From Aequorivita vitellina (GTDB lineage Bacteria > Bacteroidota > Bacteroidia > Flavobacteriales > Flavobacteriaceae), in contig NZ_JAIRBA010000029.1 in NCBI RefSeq assembly GCF_022008365.1, positions 1 to 50,941 on the forward strand: DNA of 50,941 nucleotides, read 5' to 3'. Below the pieces are notes generated by a model. It was given only the letters and a program-made list of their open reading frames with translations. It had not been told where the DNA came from and made no database searches. The position numbers were made by a program, and so were the translations under genes. Below are positions 43,832-50,941 of this stretch, in pieces. Positions within the stretch are counted from its first letter, which is position 1. Each line of letters opens with the position of its first letter.

Positions 43832-45085
43832 TTAGGCATCGAGTTTTTTAAAGAGTACACATGCGTTATGCCCGCCAAACCCAAAGGTATTGCTCATAGC
43901 AACTTTAATGTCTCGTTTTTGCGCTTTATTAAGCGTGAGGTTTAGGGACGGGTCAATATTTTCGTCTACCGTGGTGTGATTTATTGTTGGTGGAACGATG
44001 CCATTTTCCATTGCTAAGATAGAGGCAATTGCTTCTATTGCACCTGCGGCACCCAATAAGTGCCCGGTCATAGATTTAGTTGAATTAATATTAATGTCTT
44101 TTGCGTGTTCACCAAAAACATTTACAATTGCTTTTAATTCGGCCACATCTCCAAGTGGCGTTGAAGTACCGTGCGTATTTATAGTATCTACTTGGTCTGA
44201 ACTCATATTGGCATCGCGCAACGTGTTAAGCATAACGCGTTCCACGCCAATGCCGTCTGGGTGTGGTGCCGTCATATGGTAAGCATCGCTGCTCATACCA
44301 CCGCCAATTACTTCGGCATAAATTTTTGCGCCACGTTTTTTCGCGTGTTCGTACTCTTCTAAGATTAAAGCTCCAGCGCCCTCACCCAAAACAAAACCAT
44401 CTCGGGTTGCATCAAAAGGTCGGGATGCGGTTTCGGGGCTTTCGTTACGGGTAGATAATGCATGCATAGCGTTAAAGCCACCCATTCCGGCTAGCGTTAC
44501 AGCCGCTTCGCTACCACCAGTAACAATAACGTCGCAATGCCCCAACCGTATATAGTTGAGTGCATCAATCATTGCATTGGCAGAGGATGCGCAGGCAGAG
44601 ACCGTGGTATAGTTCGGGCCCATAAAACCGTGCTTTATGGAGATATTTCCTGGCGCAATATCTGCAATCATTTTTGGAATAAAGAAGGGGTTGAAACGTG
44701 GTGTTCCATCCCCTTCAGCAAAGTTTATAACTTCATTTTGAAAAGTTTCTAGCCCACCTATTCCGGCTCCCCAAATAACACCAACGCGAAATTTATCAAC
44801 CTCATCTAGGTTAATTCCTGCATCTTGTATTGCTTCATCTGAAGATACTAAGGCATATTGGGCAAAGCGGTCTAGTTTTCGAGCTTCTTTCCGGTCAAAA
44901 TGATCTTCTGCATTAAAATTCTTCAATTCGCAAGCGAATTTAGTTTTGAACTTTTCAGCATCAAAATACGTTATGGGCGCACAGCCACTTTTCCCGTTAA
45001 CAAGGCCATCCCAATATTCTTTAATATTGTTGCCAATAGGGGTAAGGGCGCCAAGGCCTGTAACTACAACTCGCTTTAATTCCAT
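43832..45085 (-). CDS. fabF: Beta-ketoacyl-ACP synthase II
   Basis: The 417-residue thiolase-fold enzyme has C165 (TVSACASSANAM) and two active-site histidines in NTHGTSTPLGD and MTGHLLGAAGA, the KAS II set. It elongates acyl-ACP in fatty acid synthesis. Encoded 10 bp after acpP, whose product is its substrate carrier. Confidence 0.97.
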   Translation of the reverse strand: MELKRVVVTGLGALTPIGNNIKEYWDGLVNGKSGCAPITYFDAEKFKTKFACELKNFNAEDHFDRKEARKLDRFAQYALVSSDEAIQDAGINLDEVDKFRVGVIWGAGIGGLETFQNEVINFAEGDGTPRFNPFFIPKMIADIAPGNISIKHGFMGPNYTTVSACASSANAMIDALNYIRLGHCDVIVTGGSEAAVTLAGMGGFNAMHALSTRNESPETASRPFDATRDGFVLGEGAGALILEEYEHAKKRGAKIYAEVIGGGMSSDAYHMTAPHPDGIGVERVMLNTLRDANMSSDQVDTINTHGTSTPLGDVAELKAIVNVFGEHAKDININSTKSMTGHLLGAAGAIEAIASILAMENGIVPPTINHTTVDENIDPSLNLTLNKAQKRDIKVAMSNTFGFGGHNACVLFKKLDA

Positions 45086-45095
45086 AGAAGAATTC

Positions 45096-45329
45096 TTATT
45101 TTGCTGCTTCTATATAGGAAATTGCTTGACCTACCGTTGCAATATTTTCTGCTTGGTCGTCTGGAATCTGGATATCAAATTCTTTTTCAAATTCCATGAT
45201 TAGCTCTACCGTATCTAAGGAGTCGGCTCCTAAGTCGTTAGTGAAGCTCGCTTCGTTTACAACTTCGTTTTCGTCTACACCTAATTTGTCTACGATAATC
45301 GCTTTTACTCTTGATGCAATGTCTGACAT
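45096..45329 (-). CDS. acpP: Acyl carrier protein
   Basis: The 77-residue acidic four-helix protein has the phosphopantetheine attachment serine S37 in [11 protein letters not shown]. Length is standard. First gene of the acpP-fabF-rnc operon. Confidence 0.97.
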   Translation of the reverse strand: MSDIASRVKAIIVDKLGVDENEVVNEASFTNDLGADSLDTVELIMEFEKEFDIQIPDDQAENIATVGQAISYIEAAK

Positions 45330-45497
45330 AATTCTTGATTTTTAAATTTAATTATAAGTGGCAAAAATAAAATATTTTAATTGAAAACACCATTTAATGT
45401 TGAAAATGTGAACTTGATGATTTTAACCACTTCACACTCATACATTTTTTGACCTACCAATTTAAACATTTTTGGGCGAAGTAAAACCCTATTGCCT

Positions 45498-45505
45498 TAC
45501 TTTTG
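45498..45505 (+). promoter_or_regulatory. Promoter of purN (TACTTTTG, with -33 TTG)
   Basis: TACTTTTG matches TAnnTTTG. A TTG at 45472-45474 is 23 bp upstream, inside the usual spacing. It precedes the purN ATG by ~50 bp and argues against any start upstream of 45555. Confidence 0.55.
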
Positions 45506-45554
45506 TGTTTTATTTGTTAATATTTACTTCAAAGAAAAACTTTTGGAAACGGAA

Positions 45555-46163
45555 ATGAAGAAGCGGATTGTAATTTTTGCATCGGGTAGTGGCACCAATA
45601 CCGAGAACATTATTAAATACTTTCAACGAGCCCAATTTGCCGAGGTCGTTCAGGTGCTTTCAAACAAGAAAGATGCCAAGGTTTTAGAACGTGCTAAAAA
45701 TCTGAACGTTGCGGCAATTTCTTTTTCGAAAGATGAATTATTTGCAAGTGAAGGAGTTTTAAAAATTTTGAAAGAAACCAAGCCAGACATCATTGTTTTG
45801 GCGGGTTTTCTGTTGAAATTTCCTGAAATAATTCTAAAAGAGTTTCCAAATAAAGTAATAAATATTCATCCAGCATTGCTGCCAAAATACGGCGGAAAAG
45901 GAATGTACGGCAATTTTGTCCACGAAGCAGTTGTAAAAAATAATGAAGTTGAAACTGGAATAACCATTCATTATGTAAATGAAAATTACGATGAAGGGGC
46001 GATTATTTCACAGAAAAAAGTAACCCTTTCAGATAACGAAACACCAGAAACTGTTGCCGAAAAAATACATAAGTTGGAATACGAATGGTTTCCGAAAATA
46101 GTTGAAGAAGTTTTACGAAAAACATCCACCCCTAACCCCTCCTTCAAAGGAGGCGAACTATAA
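45555..46163 (+). CDS. purN: Phosphoribosylglycinamide formyltransferase
   Basis: From the ATG at 45555 the protein has ~202 residues: RIVIFASGSGTNTENII at the nucleotide site, the catalytic NIHPALLPKYGGKG (Asn-His), and the Asp of NENYDEGAII. It transfers formyl from 10-formyl-THF to GAR in purine synthesis. The last dozen residues (TSTPNPSFKGGEL) come from a palindromic repeat at 46126-46153 read in frame and are unlike the family's ending. Confidence 0.95.
   Translation: MKKRIVIFASGSGTNTENIIKYFQRAQFAEVVQVLSNKKDAKVLERAKNLNVAAISFSKDELFASEGVLKILKETKPDIIVLAGFLLKFPEIILKEFPNKVINIHPALLPKYGGKGMYGNFVHEAVVKNNEVETGITIHYVNENYDEGAIISQKKVTLSDNETPETVAEKIHKLEYEWFPKIVEEVLRKTSTPNPSFKGGEL
46126..46153. repeat. 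'cccctaacccctccttcaaaggagg' type palindrome at 3' end of purN
   Basis: Stem cctcctt/aaggagg with a 2-nt loop follows a ccacccctaacc arm. It supplies the final codons of purN and lies 15 bp before the RNase H start. Confidence 0.72.
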
Positions 46164-46167
46164 AGTT

Positions 46168-46803
46168 ATGGCGAGTAAAAAACAAAAATTTTACGTAGTC
46201 TGGTTCGGGAATCCCGCTGGTATTTTTGGCAGTTGGGAGGAGTGCAAACGCTCCATTCAAGGGGTTAAAGGCGCACAATACAAAAGTTTTGAATCTTTTG
46301 CCGAAGCCAAAAAAGCTTATAATAAGGAGTACGCCGATTATAAAGGAAAAAAGTCGAAAAAGACACTTTCAAAAGAACAGCTTCAAAAAATAGGCGAACC
46401 CAATTTATATTCCATTGCTGTAGATGCAGCTTCTAGCGGCAACCCCGGTAAGATGGAATATCGCGGGGTTGATACCCAAACGCACAAACAACTTTTTCAC
46501 CAAGGGCCATTTCAGCAGGGAACTAATAATATTGGGGAATTTTTAGCCTTAGTACACGGCTTGGCATTTCTTCAAAAAAAGGGAAGCGACCGAATTCTTT
46601 ATACTGACTCACGGATTGCAATGGGCTGGGTGAAGAAGAAAAAATGCAATACAAAACTGAAGCCATCTGCAAAAAATAAAGTTCTTTTTGAATTGGTTGC
46701 CCGCGCCGAAAATTGGCTAAAAACCAATACATACGAAACGAAAATCGTGAAATGGGAAACCAAGGCTTGGGGTGAAATTCCTGCGGATTTTGGGCGGAAG
46801 TGA
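46168..46803 (+). CDS. rnhA: Ribonuclease H1 with viroplasmin-like N-terminal domain
   Basis: Residues ~5-50 form the caulimovirus-viroplasmin/HBD domain (KFYVVWFGNPAGIFGSWEECKRSIQGVKGAQYKSF), which binds RNA-DNA hybrids. The RNase H domain follows with acidic residues in IAVDAASSGNPG, NIGEFLALVHGL and LYTDSRIAMGWV. Start at 46168 was chosen because upstream in-frame codons are only the palindromic repeat in another frame. It removes RNA from hybrids. Confidence 0.93.
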   Translation: MASKKQKFYVVWFGNPAGIFGSWEECKRSIQGVKGAQYKSFESFAEAKKAYNKEYADYKGKKSKKTLSKEQLQKIGEPNLYSIAVDAASSGNPGKMEYRGVDTQTHKQLFHQGPFQQGTNNIGEFLALVHGLAFLQKKGSDRILYTDSRIAMGWVKKKKCNTKLKPSAKNKVLFELVARAENWLKTNTYETKIVKWETKAWGEIPADFGRK

Positions 46804-46863
46804 AACATACTATAAGATTCTTTCAAAGCTGTTAAAAGCTCATTCTGTTCTAATTAATTTAAT

Positions 46864-46871
46864 TAAATTTG
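46864..46871 (+). promoter_or_regulatory. Candidate -7 box (TAAATTTG) upstream of pfkB-type gene
   Basis: Matches TAnnTTTG 22 bp before the ATG, giving a short leader. No clear -33 TTG is seen. Confidence 0.4.
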
Positions 46872-46893
46872 CACCTCATTTCAAAAATCTTTT

Positions 46894-47817
46894 ATGAGCA
46901 AACTCGTAATCGTTGGTACCGTAGCTTTTGATGCTATTGAAACTCCTTTCGGAAAAACCGATAAAATTCTTGGCGGTGCTGCTACCTATATAGGTTTGGC
47001 AGCTTCGCAATTTAATGTTGATGGCGCAATTGTTTCTATTGTTGGGGGCGATTTTCCAAAAGAAGACCTTAAAATGCTCGAAGAAAACGGAATGGATATT
47101 TCGGGCCTTGAGGTTGTAGAGGATGGAAAAACCTTCTTTTGGAGCGGAAAATATCACAATGATATGAACACCCGCGACACTTTGGTAACCGATCTAAATG
47201 TGCTTGCAGACTTCAATCCACAAGTACCACAAGATTATCGCGATGCCGAAGTGGTTATGTTAGGAAACTTACACCCGCTCGTCCAACTAGGTGTAATTGA
47301 ACAAATGAATGTGCCTAAACTAATAGTGCTTGACACCATGAATTTCTGGATGGATAGTGCTTTGGAAGATTTATTGAAAGTTATTGCCAAAGTAGATGTA
47401 ATTACTATAAACGATGAAGAGGCAAGACAACTTTCAGGCGAATATTCATTGGTAAAGGCGGCGCAAAAAATAATGGAAATGGGTCCAAAATATGTGGTAA
47501 TTAAAAAAGGGGAACACGGCGCTTTGCTATTTAGTGAAGACGATGTTTTCTTTGCACCAGCTATGCCGTTGCGCGAAGTTTTTGATCCAACTGGCGCGGG
47601 CGATACATTTGCTGGTGGTTTTACGGGCTATTTAGCTAGAACAGGCGATTATAGTTATAACAATATGAAGAATGCTGTAATAAATGGTTCTGCCCTTGCC
47701 TCGTTTTGTGTAGAAAAATTTGGGCCGGAACGATTGCTCACGCTTACAAATAAAGATGTGCATCAACGCATTCAACAGTTTAAAAGCTTAACACAATTTG
47801 ATATCAAATTAACCTAA
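46894..47817 (+). CDS. PfkB family sugar/nucleoside kinase
   Basis: The 307-residue kinase has the PfkB N-terminal glycine motif (LGGAATYIGLAASQF) and the C-terminal signature DPTGAGDTFAGGF (catalytic Asp in GAGD). It lacks features that identify ribokinase or fructokinase with certainty. Neighbouring purN and the PurF-like gene suggest ribose or nucleoside metabolism; this is inference. A terminator at 47823 separates it from the next gene. Confidence 0.88.
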   Translation: MSKLVIVGTVAFDAIETPFGKTDKILGGAATYIGLAASQFNVDGAIVSIVGGDFPKEDLKMLEENGMDISGLEVVEDGKTFFWSGKYHNDMNTRDTLVTDLNVLADFNPQVPQDYRDAEVVMLGNLHPLVQLGVIEQMNVPKLIVLDTMNFWMDSALEDLLKVIAKVDVITINDEEARQLSGEYSLVKAAQKIMEMGPKYVVIKKGEHGALLFSEDDVFFAPAMPLREVFDPTGAGDTFAGGFTGYLARTGDYSYNNMKNAVINGSALASFCVEKFGPERLLTLTNKDVHQRIQQFKSLTQFDIKLT

Positions 47818-47822
47818 ATACG

Positions 47823-47848
47823 CGCCCTGAATTTTCAGGGCGTTTTTT
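47823..47848 (+). terminator. Rho-independent terminator
   Basis: An 8-bp perfect stem (47823-47830 with 47835-47842), a 4-nt loop and a six-T run lie just after the PfkB gene. Confidence 0.88.
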
Positions 47849-47875
47849 GTACATTTATATAGTTTCAGAAAAATT

Positions 47876-49774
47876 ATGAGCGACGCCTTAAAACACGAAT
47901 GTGGAATTGCACTAGTAAGACTGTTGAAACCCTTGGAATACTACAAGGAAAAATACGGAACGGCTTTTTACGGGGTAAACAAAATGTATTTAATGATGGA
48001 AAAGCAGCACAACCGCGGACAGGACGGTGCGGGTTTTGCCAGCATTAAAATGGATGTAAATCCTGGGGAACGCTATATTAGCCGCGTTAGATCAAACGCC
48101 GCGCAGCCAATTCAAGATATTTTTTCGCAGATTAACGAACGAATAAATTTAGAGTTTTCGCAACATCCCGAATATAAAGACGATGTTGCCGCTCAAAAAA
48201 AGAACATACCCTATATAGGTGAACTTTTTCTTGGCCACGTGCGTTACGGAACCTTCGGCTTAAATAGCGTTGAGAATGTTCATCCTTTTTTACGTCAGAA
48301 TAACTGGATGCACCGCAACTTAATTATTGCGGGAAATTTCAATATGACGAATACCAACGAGCTTTTCGACACACTTATAAAACTGGGAATGCATCCAAAA
48401 GAAAAGGCCGATACCGTTACCGTGATGGAAAAAATTGGTCACTTTTTAGACGATGCAGTGCGCAAGCTTTATAAAAAAGCAAAAGCCAAAGGTTTAAGCA
48501 AACAAGAAGCTTCACCATATATTGCCAAACATTTAAACGTAGCAAAGATCCTTCGTAGATCGGCCGCAGATTGGGACGGAGGTTATGCAATGGCCGGACT
48601 CCTTGGGCATGGCGATGCTTTTGTTCTTCGCGATCCTGCAGGGATTCGTCCCGCGTATTACTATCAAGATGACGAGGTAGTTGTAGTGGCATCTGAACGT
48701 CCAGCAATCCAAACGGTATTTAATGTTCCTTTTGAAGAAGTTAAAGAACTTGAGCCTGGAAACGCAATAATAATAGAGAAAAATGGAAAGATGAAACTCT
48801 CAGAGATTCTGCCTCCTTTAGAACGAAAATCCTGTTCCTTTGAACGTATATATTTTTCTCGCGGAAGTGATGCCGAAATATACCAAGAACGGAAAATGCT
48901 TGGGAAATTAGTGATGCCAAAAGTATTGGAATCAATTGATTATGACACAGACAATTCGGTTTTTTCATTTATTCCGAATACAGCCGAAACTTCCTTTTAT
49001 GGCATGTTAGAAGCAGCCCAAGACGAATTAAACAAGCAGAAAAATGAGGCTATTCTCAAGGAACGAGATAGCTTAACTGAAGAACGCCTTCGCGAAATAC
49101 AAGCTCATAAAGTTAGAACTGAAAAAATTGCCATTAAAGACGTAAAACTCAGAACTTTTATTACTGACGATAGTAGCAGAGACGATTTGGTAGCGCATGT
49201 TTACGACGTAACCTACGGTGTAGTAAAAACCGATGATAATCTTGTTATTATTGATGACAGTATTGTTCGCGGCACAACTTTAAAGAAAAGTATCTTAAAA
49301 ATGCTCGATAGGCTTAACCCCAAGCAGATAGTTGTAGTATCTTCAGCGCCGCAAATACGATATCCAGACTGTTACGGGATTGATATGGCACGTCTTGAAG
49401 ATTTAGTAGCATTTCAAGCAGCTTTAGCGCTTCATAAAGATCGTGGAACTTATACTATAGTTGAAGACATCTACCAGCAATGCAAGAAACAAGTGGCAAT
49501 GGAAGATGCTGCTGTTATCAATCACGTCAAAAAACTTTATGCGCCGTTTTCAGATGAAGAAATTTCAGACAAAATAGCTGAAATTATTAGTGAAGAAAAT
49601 ATAAAGGCTAAAGTGAAACTTATCTTTCAATCTGTAGATGATTTACACAAAGCATGTCCAAAAAATCTTGGTGATTGGTACTTTACAGGTAATTATCCCA
49701 CAGCTGGAGGCAACCGAGTTGTTAATAGAGCCTATATCAATTTCTTCGAAGGAAATCCAGAACGCGCCTATTAA
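47876..49774 (+). CDS. Amidophosphoribosyltransferase-like protein, long Bacteroidota form
   Basis: The 632-residue protein starts MSDALKHECGIALVRL, with C9 as the N-terminal nucleophile of a class II glutaminase after presumed propeptide removal. RGQDGAGFAS and FLGHVRYGTFG complete the glutaminase. The phosphoribosyltransferase domain has LVIIDDSIVRGTTLKKS, the PRPP-binding loop. It is ~130 residues longer than ordinary PurF, with an inserted charged, coiled region (ELNKQKNEAILKERDSLTEERL) before the PRPP domain. Bacteroidota often carry such a long paralogue as well as PurF, so the symbol is withheld. It would make phosphoribosylamine from PRPP and glutamine. Confidence 0.87.
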   Translation: MSDALKHECGIALVRLLKPLEYYKEKYGTAFYGVNKMYLMMEKQHNRGQDGAGFASIKMDVNPGERYISRVRSNAAQPIQDIFSQINERINLEFSQHPEYKDDVAAQKKNIPYIGELFLGHVRYGTFGLNSVENVHPFLRQNNWMHRNLIIAGNFNMTNTNELFDTLIKLGMHPKEKADTVTVMEKIGHFLDDAVRKLYKKAKAKGLSKQEASPYIAKHLNVAKILRRSAADWDGGYAMAGLLGHGDAFVLRDPAGIRPAYYYQDDEVVVVASERPAIQTVFNVPFEEVKELEPGNAIIIEKNGKMKLSEILPPLERKSCSFERIYFSRGSDAEIYQERKMLGKLVMPKVLESIDYDTDNSVFSFIPNTAETSFYGMLEAAQDELNKQKNEAILKERDSLTEERLREIQAHKVRTEKIAIKDVKLRTFITDDSSRDDLVAHVYDVTYGVVKTDDNLVIIDDSIVRGTTLKKSILKMLDRLNPKQIVVVSSAPQIRYPDCYGIDMARLEDLVAFQAALALHKDRGTYTIVEDIYQQCKKQVAMEDAAVINHVKKLYAPFSDEEISDKIAEIISEENIKAKVKLIFQSVDDLHKACPKNLGDWYFTGNYPTAGGNRVVNRAYINFFEGNPERAY

Positions 49775-49872
49775 TTTTTTAATTTTTTAACACCGCAAAC
49801 ACCGTTTAACGGAATTCTAATCCACTTAAACGAATTTGTTGATTCACAATATTTTAAGGCCAAAAGTTGAAT

Positions 49873-49973
49873 TATATTTGGGCTTACCATTAGGCGTAAG
49901 TAGGTTAGGTCTATGGTAAGATTTGGGGCAAAAAAGGTAGATCGAAAGATCTGCCTTTTTTCATGCCCCAAAT
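49873..49973 (+). ncRNA. Structured small-RNA candidate, copy 1 (array leader)
   Basis: A TATATTTG box (49873-49880) is followed by stem 1 (49883-49890 with 49913-49920, 8 bp perfect). A 10-bp outer stem (49921-49930 with 49964-49973) then encloses a 13-bp inner hairpin (49931-49943 with 49948-49960, one G-U) capped by GAAA. The inner hairpin has an A-run on the left and a T-run on the right, like an intrinsic terminator. A second copy at 50782 has the same layout but a different inner stem sequence. No -33 TTG at proper spacing; expression is unproven. Confidence 0.55.
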
Positions 49974-49980
49974 TCGGGGT

Positions 49981-50410
49981 GGCGAGCTTTCAAATTGTCT
50001 TTATCAATTCAAAACCTTTATGCGAGGCGTTTTTCCAACTCGCATTCGAAAGTTTGCATTTTATCACTTCTACTATGGATTACTGTTAGCGTGATTGGCG
50101 AGCTTTCGAAATGTCTTTATTAATTCAAAACCTTTATGCGAGCCGTTTTTCCAAATCGCATTCGAAAGTTTGCATTTTATCACTTCTACTATGGATTATT
50201 GCTAGCGTGATTGGCGAGCTTTCAAATTGTCATTATTAATTCAAAACCTTTATGCGAGCCGTTTTTCCGAATCGCATTCGAAAGTTTGCATTTTATCACT
50301 TCTACTATGGATTACTGTTAGCGTGATTGGCGAGCTTTCAAATTGTCTTTATTAATTCAAAACCTTTATGCGAGCCGTTTTTCCAACTCGCATGCGAAAG
50401 TTTGTATTTT
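49981..50410. repeat. Tandem array of 116-bp units (three full, one partial)
   Basis: Units begin with ggcgagcttt at 49981, 50097, 50213 and 50329, an exact 116-bp period. The fourth unit diverges after ~80 bp. Each unit holds an inner hairpin (atgcga/tcgcat, 7 bp in units 1 and 4), flanking arms (ctttcgaa/ttcgaaag, perfect in unit 2) and a second hairpin (atcac/gtgat) around ttctactatggatta. Differences between units are scattered single bases. There are no unique spacers and no open reading frame of note. Confidence 0.88.
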
Positions 50411-50781
50411 TTTGGTTTCAATTCGAATTTCTAATTGAATGAGTTGCGAGTTTTTAAACATTTTTATCCGAACAACTAATTTTTGGTCGTTGTATAGAAT
50501 CTTTAGAAAGCTCTGGAATATTTCAGGCTACTATTTCTTCAAGCGGCTGAAATTGTAAAGGTTGCTCATCATCTATTAAACGCAACCTATATTATATTAC
50601 GGGAAATTTCCAAACTCAAAAAAGTTTACCATTTAATAATTATCACTTTCAGGACTTGGATGAGTTGTGTTAAAATATTAACTAAACCAATCAACTTCAA
50701 TTCCAGATTTAACGAATAGAGCGTTTCATCGAATAAACAAGCGTTTCGTCTAAAAGCAAAATTTGCAATCAGATAATGTTA
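50411..50781. other. Gene-free A+T-rich stretch between array and second structured element
   Basis: No credible reading frame, tRNA or rRNA is seen. It contains a local near-duplication (agcgtttcatc / agcgtttcgtc around 50719-50750) and one gttgcgagttttt segment near 50443 that may be a degenerate remnant of an array unit. Confidence 0.5.
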
Positions 50782-50879
50782 TATATTTGAGCATACCATT
50801 AGCATAAGTAGGTTAAGTTCATGGTAGATTTGGGGCAAAAAAAGACAAACACTCGTTTGTCTTTTTTTATACCCAAATC
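50782..50879 (+). ncRNA. Structured small-RNA candidate, copy 2
   Basis: TATATTTG at 50782-50789 (TTG 16 bp upstream) is followed by stem 1 (50794-50799 with 50821-50826). The outer stem is 50827-50834 with 50872-50879. A perfect 14-bp inner hairpin (50837-50850 with 50855-50868) has a 4-nt loop and A/T flanks. The core ccattag-cataagtaggtta is shared with copy 1, while the inner stem is different yet still perfectly paired. After it, ggggtggcgagc leads on as in copy 1. Confidence 0.55.
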
Positions 50880-50941
50880 TGAACGGGGTGGCGAGCATCC
50901 GATGTTTTATTACAAAGTTCTAAATATCAATCGAGCCGTTT

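Noticed and set aside
45492-45554. Upstream TTG start for purN
   Set aside because: It lies inside the predicted promoter box, and the family N-terminus begins at the ATG at 45555.
46102-46167. Upstream start for the RNase H gene
   Set aside because: These codons lie within purN and translate the palindromic repeat in a different frame (PPLTPPSKE), not a protein domain.
49771-49971. Small minus-strand ORF of 66 codons
   Set aside because: It overlaps the purF-like 3' end and the structured element, has no family resemblance and is best explained by chance.
49981-50410. CRISPR array
   Set aside because: All units are the same 116-bp sequence; there are no short repeats separated by unique spacers and no cas genes in the window.
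49861-50941. Retron msr-msd or group II intron
   Set aside because: Long hairpins fit loosely, but no reverse transcriptase gene is in the window and no convincing domain V or branching-guanosine context was found. Kept only as one possibility to test by extending the sequence.

Overview
The window is a chromosomal segment of a low-GC member of the Bacteroidota, most likely a marine-type Flavobacteriaceae (genus not determinable from this alone; Aequorivita-like genera are a guess). Support comes from three proteins with a C-terminal type IX secretion (T9SS) sorting domain, Bacteroidota-style TAnnTTTG promoter boxes, an IPExxxVDY family protein beside pyruvate kinase, the acpP-fabF-rnc order, and dispersed palindromic repeats typical of flavobacterial genomes.

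Left third (1-16.2 kb): a truncated leucine-rich T9SS cargo gene; a membrane M28 peptidase overlapping an SDR-type gene; a CBS-domain gene and a TMEM175-type channel; two tandem ferritin-like proteins with Tat-like leaders; a short ssb and recQ; an HDAC-like deacetylase; a U32 family (TrhP-like) gene joined directly to a ferredoxin; a DMT exporter; an NlpC/P60-like enzyme with a peptidoglycan-binding domain; and tex. A REP-like repeat cluster with a RAYT-type Y1 transposase follows (16.28-17.18 kb).

Middle (17.3-38.6 kb): metG, an S66 LD-carboxypeptidase, a YraN nuclease-like protein, an HTH regulator fused to a membrane domain, a ParE-like toxin-antitoxin pair, mfd, an FAD/NAD(P) oxidoreductase that appears to carry an internal deletion, and a delta-60 repeat T9SS protein. 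Next comes a tripartite RND efflux operon behind a MarR/GbsR regulator with a palindromic operator candidate. cutC, a CYTH protein, a Rossmann protein and dinB follow.

Right part (38.7-50.9 kb): an SH3-like lipoprotein, a VCBS/FG-GAP T9SS protein, pyk, rnc-fabF-acpP and the divergent purN-rnhA-pfkB-purF-like group. The last 1.1 kb has no credible gene. It holds two diverged copies of a small structured element (TATATTTG box, short stem, long A-tract/T-tract hairpin), the first leading straight into a 116-bp tandem array of nearly four units. The second copy, at the right edge, seems to begin another such array. This is the least explained part of the window.

A recurrent theme is palindromic repeats: at least five families lie between genes, and several are read through in frame inside metG, mfd and purN.
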